A DNA stretch of 64,000 nt from an uncultured Rhodobacterales bacterium (lineage in GTDB: Bacteria; Pseudomonadota; Alphaproteobacteria; Rhodobacterales; Rhodobacteraceae). Positions within the stretch are counted from its first letter, which is position 1; the number at the start of each line of letters is the position of its first letter. The notes below the pieces were generated by a model. The model did not search any database and was not told the origin of the DNA. It worked only from the letters and a program-made list of their open reading frames with translations. Below are positions 60,302 through 64,000 of the stretch, piece after piece. Where the stretch lies: positions 1 through 64,000 of the forward strand of contig CAIQOV010000022.1 in NCBI GenBank assembly GCA_903873585.1, given 5' to 3'. The translations under genes and the position numbers were made by a program.

Positions 60302-61335
60302 ATCAGGCTCCGCCCCGTTTCGGGGTCAAACCCGCTGCGGGCTTTGTTAAACTCTCGCATCCGGTCTAGCGGGTTCATGCCAAGTTGAGCAAATGCGTCG
60401 ATCAGATCAATCAGCACCCAATTCTCGCGGATCAGCCCCGCTTCGACACGCCAGAAATCAAGACTGGACAGGGTTATCAACTGACCAGTGGGGGCGATGC
60501 CCAACCATCCGCCTTGGCTTACGGTTTGGGCCATGTTGGGCCAACCCGTCACAGCCACGTAATCCCCTTCTCCAAAGAAATGCGCCTTGGTCAAATGCGG
60601 GCGTTGACCACGGTCTGGCATGGCGTTGAGGAATGGAATTTGGTGCCAATTGCGAAACCCCGCAATGCCGCGCCCTGTACCGATGCCTGCGGGGCCATAC
60701 CAGTTCATCCTAGGGTGCCAGTAGCGGGGCAAATCCATCACCTCTGGCCCGCCTTCAGACGGATGGCGCACCATGGCGGTGAGCATATCGCGCACAAGGC
60801 TCAGGCTTCGCGCGGTAGTAGCAGGGTCAGAGACAATCGCCAAACCATCCTGCGAGGCTGGCCCCGGCACAAAAAACTCACGCCCCAGCGAGGGCGCAAG
60901 GGGCCAGACGCCAGCTTGCATCATCACCTCGGGCACATCCCAGATCGCTTGCATTTCGACGATCTTGTTGCCGTCAAATCGGTAAAACTCGTGGTAGCGC
61001 ATCGTGACGACATGGCCCGTGGGCGCAATATCCAACCAAGGGCGGGCAAAGGTGCCGATGTAATGCCCACCCGCACCCAGCCACGTTTTGCCATCCTCAT
61101 CAACGCCCGCCATCACAATCCAGTCGCGGCGCTCAAGATCGGGCAAGGCCTGCAGCAAGGGCGCAAAGGCGCGGTCATAAAGCGCATCCGGCCCGGTCAT
61201 GTCACCCAAAGGTTGCGACAGGTGGATCACAGCCTCTGGCGTGAACACACCCCGCAAAGCCGCCCGTACCGGCGCTTCGGCAAAATCGCGCATGGCGTGC
61301 CGAATTGGGGCGAACACCTTTTTGGGGTCGGGCAT
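60298..61335 (-). CDS. Double-domain SnoaL/NTF2-like protein 2
   Basis: 345-residue protein with two SnoaL-like domains, about residues 10-140 and 165-320. Domain 1 contains VFTPEAVIHLSQPLGDMTGP and HEFYRFDGNKIVEMQAIWD; domain 2 contains the RMNWYGPAGIGTGRGIAGFR substrate-pocket loop and the closing VEAGLIRENWVLIDLIDAFA. The start is ATG 61335, nine bases after GGAAGG. It shares domain 2 motifs with protein 3 and with the partial gene at the window edge, so these arose by duplication. Probable cyclase, hydratase or ester-cyclase-like enzyme; reaction unknown. Confidence 0.82.
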   Translation of the reverse strand: MPDPKKVFAPIRHAMRDFAEAPVRAALRGVFTPEAVIHLSQPLGDMTGPDALYDRAFAPLLQALPDLERRDWIVMAGVDEDGKTWLGAGGHYIGTFARPWLDIAPTGHVVTMRYHEFYRFDGNKIVEMQAIWDVPEVMMQAGVWPLAPSLGREFFVPGPASQDGLAIVSDPATTARSLSLVRDMLTAMVRHPSEGGPEVMDLPRYWHPRMNWYGPAGIGTGRGIAGFRNWHQIPFLNAMPDRGQRPHLTKAHFFGEGDYVAVTGWPNMAQTVSQGGWLGIAPTGQLITLSSLDFWRVEAGLIRENWVLIDLIDAFAQLGMNPLDRMREFNKARSGFDPETGRSLI

Positions 61336-61337
61336 GG

Positions 61338-62363
61338 TCACACCTTCCTCCCATGTGCACGCATTCTGGCGAAAAGATCGACACCGAACTGGTTGAACAG
61401 GTCGATCATGTCGACGAACACCCAGTTTTCGGTGAACTTGCCCTCGGTTTTCAGCCAAAAGTCGATGCCGTTGAAGGCGATCTTGTTGCCGGTGGCGGCG
61501 GTGTCTTGATAGACGCCAGTATGGGTGGCCAGAACCCCCGGAAAGCTTGACGCGCCGACCATACGATCTTCGGCGATCAGGTTGTCTAAATCTTGCACCT
61601 GACGATCAGGGAAGGCCACAAGCCATGGGCGTTGGTGCAGATCTTCGAACTCTTTCAGGCTTAAGCACCCACCGATGCCACCGGGGCCGTACCATTTCAG
61701 GTTGGCATGGAAAAACCGCGCCATGCCCATGCTGGACAGGTCGTTTTTGTCAAACTTGTTCAAGCCGCCATAGATAAACACCCGCGAAAAATCGAGCGTT
61801 TCTTGCGTCATAGCAGGGTCCTGCGGCGCGGTCAGGATGCCGTCGTAGCCGGTGGGGGCAGGGAAAACAAAGGGCACGCCCTTGGGGCGGGGTAGGACGG
61901 GGCGGTCGATTTGTTCGAACCAATCGACGAAATCCAAAAGGAATTGCGATTGCACGATCTGGCCGTTTTCCACCCGCAAAAACTCGCCCCAGCGCAGGCG
62001 CAAGGGGCGCGTGCCGGCGGGGATGCCCAGAAAATCAGACACAGCCGTGCCTGTCATATAGCCCGTACCAGCGACCCAAACGGCCCCGTCGCCCGTGCCG
62101 TCCTTGCGCCCGTTCGACACACCAGCCATGAAGATGATCGTCTGGCGCTGCAGGTCGGGAATGGCCCGTTTAAGCGGGGCCAGATACTCGGCTGCCAAGG
62201 CATCGGGCCCATGCAATTCAGTATAGGGCGCAGGGCCTTGCCAGCGAAACCACTTTGGCAGATGAGCGCGGCACTTAGCCTGAAGGTCTTGTGCTGGGGC
62301 GCCATCAATGGCGGCCCAATAGGCCAGAACAAGGGCCTTGGCGTCTTGCAGAGCGGTCGTCAT
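61338..62363 (-). CDS. Double-domain SnoaL/NTF2-like protein 3
   Basis: 341-residue paralogue of the preceding product with the same two-domain layout. Domain 1: [40 protein letters not shown]; domain 2: [20 protein letters not shown], with the closing [20 protein letters not shown]. The ATG at 62363 overlaps the stop of the dehydrogenase gene (ATGA), and only two bases separate its stop from the next ATG. Two such proteins made side by side could form a heteromer. Confidence 0.82.
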   Translation of the reverse strand: MTTALQDAKALVLAYWAAIDGAPAQDLQAKCRAHLPKWFRWQGPAPYTELHGPDALAAEYLAPLKRAIPDLQRQTIIFMAGVSNGRKDGTGDGAVWVAGTGYMTGTAVSDFLGIPAGTRPLRLRWGEFLRVENGQIVQSQFLLDFVDWFEQIDRPVLPRPKGVPFVFPAPTGYDGILTAPQDPAMTQETLDFSRVFIYGGLNKFDKNDLSSMGMARFFHANLKWYGPGGIGGCLSLKEFEDLHQRPWLVAFPDRQVQDLDNLIAEDRMVGASSFPGVLATHTGVYQDTAATGNKIAFNGIDFWLKTEGKFTENWVFVDMIDLFNQFGVDLFARMRAHGRKV

Positions 62364-63670
62364 TCGGCGGCTTCTCCATAGGGGATGTTGCGCTTGCCGT
62401 AGCGGCGCACGCGGATGTTGCATTGTTCGGCATGGCCCACAAACCCCTCAAGCATACACAGGCGCGAGCCATAGGCCCCGATCTCAGCTGCCGCTTCGTC
62501 GGTGGTGATGCGCTGGTAGGAATGGGTTTTGAGGAACTTGCCCACCCAAAGCCCGCCCGTATAACGCCCCGCTTTGCGGGTGGGCAGCGTGTGGTTGGTG
62601 CCAATCACCTTATCGCCATTGGCCACATTGGTGCGCGGCCCCAAGAAAAGCGCGCCGTAGCTGTGCATATGGTCCAAGAACCAATCGTCGCGGTCGGTCA
62701 TGATCTGCACATGTTCAGAGGCCACAAAGTTGGCCTCTGACAGCATTTCCTCATAGGTGTCGCACAAAATCACCTCGCCATAATCACGCCAACTGGCGCT
62801 GGCGGTTTCGGCGGTGGGCAGGATTTTCAGCAGCCGATCCACCTCGGCCATCGTGGCTTCGGCCAAGCGGCGGGAATTGGTGATCAAGACGGCGGGGGAG
62901 TTATAGCCATGCTCGGCCTGCCCCAAAAGATCGGTGGCGCAAAGTTCGCCGTCGACCGTGTCGTCTACGATGAGCAAGGTTTCGGTGGGGCCAGCGAATA
63001 GATCAATCCCCACACGGCCATAAAGTTGGCGCTTAGCCTCGGCCACATAGGCGTTACCTGGGCCGACCAGCATATCGACGGCTTGGATGGTCTGGGTGCC
63101 CAAGGCCATGGCCCCCACGGCCTGCATCCCGCCCAGCACATAAATCTCATGCGCCCCGCCCAGATGCATCGCGGCCACAATGGCTGGATGAGGTGCTCCT
63201 TTGACAGGGGGTGCCGCCGCAATGATGCGCGGCACACCTGCGACTGAGGCCGTCAGCACCGACATATGGGCCGAGGCCACCATGGGAAACTTGCCCCCCG
63301 GAACATAGCAGCCCACCGATTGCACCGGAATATGGCGGTGGCCCAGAATGACACCTGGCAGCGTTTCAACTTCAATATCGGTCATTGAGGCGCGTTGGGC
63401 TTGTGCAAAGCGGCGGATCTGGTCTTGGGCAAAGCGAATGTCGGCCATATCGCGGGCCGACACCTGCTGCATGGCGGCGGTAACTTCCGATGGCGTCAGC
63501 CGAAAGCTGGCGGGTTCATAATGGTCATACTTGGCCGAAAGGGCGCGCACGGCGGCATCGCCGTGGGTTTCGATGTCTTTCAACACCTCTCCCACGGTGG
63601 CGCGCACGCGGGCGTCATCCTCGGCGCGGTCAGCCCCCGATTTGCCGCGTTTTAGATAGGTGATTGTCAT
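62360..63670 (-). CDS. Histidinol dehydrogenase-family protein (HpsN-like)
   Basis: 436-residue NAD-dependent alcohol-to-acid dehydrogenase of the HisD superfamily. The [20 protein letters not shown] stretch, the [13 protein letters not shown] loop, the zinc-site QAEHGYNSP and the C-terminal GTNHTLPT are conserved. The C-terminal part ([19 protein letters not shown]) and the catabolic context fit the HpsN (sulfopropanediol 3-dehydrogenase) branch better than the histidine-biosynthetic one. It would oxidise a primary alcohol to the carboxylate in two steps. A dihydroxypropanesulfonate substrate is not supported by its neighbours. Confidence 0.87.
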   Translation of the reverse strand: MTITYLKRGKSGADRAEDDARVRATVGEVLKDIETHGDAAVRALSAKYDHYEPASFRLTPSEVTAAMQQVSARDMADIRFAQDQIRRFAQAQRASMTDIEVETLPGVILGHRHIPVQSVGCYVPGGKFPMVASAHMSVLTASVAGVPRIIAAAPPVKGAPHPAIVAAMHLGGAHEIYVLGGMQAVGAMALGTQTIQAVDMLVGPGNAYVAEAKRQLYGRVGIDLFAGPTETLLIVDDTVDGELCATDLLGQAEHGYNSPAVLITNSRRLAEATMAEVDRLLKILPTAETASASWRDYGEVILCDTYEEMLSEANFVASEHVQIMTDRDDWFLDHMHSYGALFLGPRTNVANGDKVIGTNHTLPTRKAGRYTGGLWVGKFLKTHSYQRITTDEAAAEIGAYGSRLCMLEGFVGHAEQCNIRVRRYGKRNIPYGEAAE

Positions 63671-63709
63671 CGGACCTCTCCTTGCCCTGCATGATTGCCC
63701 TAAGCGGGG

Positions 63710-64000
63710 TTAGTCAGCCTTAGGGGCTGGTTTGGGTGGAACCTTTTCGCCGCGATCGTAAGCTTCCCAACCGTTGCCACCAAAGGCATCCACGCCCAGC
63801 TGCGCCATGACATGGGGGAAATCAACCATGACCCAATTGTCGACAATTCTGCCGTCCACGACTTTCCAGAAATCCATATAGCGGATCTCAACTCGTTTGC
63901 CGGTGGCGGGGATGCCCATGAATTCGCCGCCATGGGTGGCCTCTTGCCGACCAAAGGCTGCAGCCCATTCGCCCATGAACAACCGCGCCTCATCGACGCA
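63710..64000 (-). CDS. SnoaL-like protein, 3' part only (runs off window)
   Basis: The last 96 codons of a SnoaL-like protein; the frame is open to the window edge, so the start lies beyond 64000. GGEFMGIPATGKRVEIRYMD (the ester-cyclase strand pair) and VVDGRIVDNWVMVDFPHVMA match the end of proteins 2 and 3. It is the furthest-upstream gene visible in the operon, 39 bases before the dehydrogenase start. Confidence 0.8.
   Translation of the reverse strand, partial: CVDEARLFMGEWAAAFGRQEATHGGEFMGIPATGKRVEIRYMDFWKVVDGRIVDNWVMVDFPHVMAQLGVDAFGGNGWEAYDRGEKVPPKPAPKAD

Noticed and set aside
62360-63670. hisD of histidine biosynthesis
   Set aside because: The family is right, but no other his genes are near and the operon is catabolic; the HpsN-like branch fits better.
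1-64000. CRISPR arrays, rRNA operons, intact tRNAs, replication origin
   Set aside because: Read for regularly spaced repeats, conserved rRNA/tRNA segments and rep/par genes; none seen.

Overview
The window reads as alphaproteobacterial DNA, most likely a Rhodobacterales (Roseobacter/Paracoccus-type) genome. It is GC-rich with strong third-position G/C, carries BetI/ChoX choline genes, many sugar-type ABC importers and tightly packed operons with ATGA, GTGA and TGATG start/stop overlaps. It looks like accessory, catabolism-rich DNA with mobile-element debris at several seams. No rRNA, intact tRNA, CRISPR array or replication origin was seen.

Region 1 (1-770) is the right end of an IS21-family element: a partial istB and two terminal repeats. 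A lone SnoaL-like protein follows (1221-1727).

Region 2 (1807-32299) is one large catabolic island with a mirrored layout. Two paralogous five-gene ABC importer cassettes flank a CoA-ester degradation operon. Cassette A is on the minus strand (8529 to 1807) and cassette B on the plus strand (25546 to 32299). Each encodes, in order, a permease, a periplasmic binding protein, a second permease fused to a C-terminal SMP-30/strictosidine-synthase-like beta-propeller, a stand-alone propeller protein and a double-ATPase. The central plus-strand operon (10483-23995) encodes two acyl-CoA dehydrogenases, a 2-oxoacid dehydrogenase E1alpha/E1beta/E2 set, two MaoC-type hydratases, an acyl-CoA synthetase, a thiolase, a 3-hydroxyisobutyryl-CoA hydrolase, 3-hydroxyisobutyrate dehydrogenase, two crotonases and an alcohol dehydrogenase. 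A second acyl-CoA synthetase heads cassette A. Together they suggest import of a carboxylic acid or lactone, CoA activation, beta-oxidation and release of isobutyryl-CoA, which goes on through the valine-type route. Two TetR regulators (24011-25414) and two distinct operator-like motifs probably control it. The substrate is not known.

Region 3 (32300-38170) is a mobile-element and remnant zone: an IS481-family element, an IS256-family fragment, a tyrosine-recombinase-like gene without a catalytic domain, an excisionase-like gene, then an AT-rich island with a small exported protein and a TPR-glycosyltransferase.

Region 4 (38170-49800) is an L-idonate/D-gluconate module: a LacI regulator, gluconokinase, gluconate 5-dehydrogenase-like SDR, L-idonate 5-dehydrogenase, a 2-hydroxyacid dehydrogenase, a SMP-30 lactonase and a complete ABC importer ending in an intrinsic terminator. 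Three near-identical TGTTATCGATAACA palindromes tie it into one regulon.

Region 5 (50359-53990) holds choX and betI with a large operator dyad, then remnants of IS3, of an RTX-type protein and of a tRNA 3' end. Region 6 (53990-64000, minus strand, running off the window) is an operon of overlapping genes: four SnoaL/NTF2-like proteins (three double-domain), a HisD/HpsN-like dehydrogenase, an SDR, a LacI regulator, a bicupin, a MetE-like zinc protein, an alpha/beta hydrolase and a RraA-like protein. I recognise no known pathway for this set.
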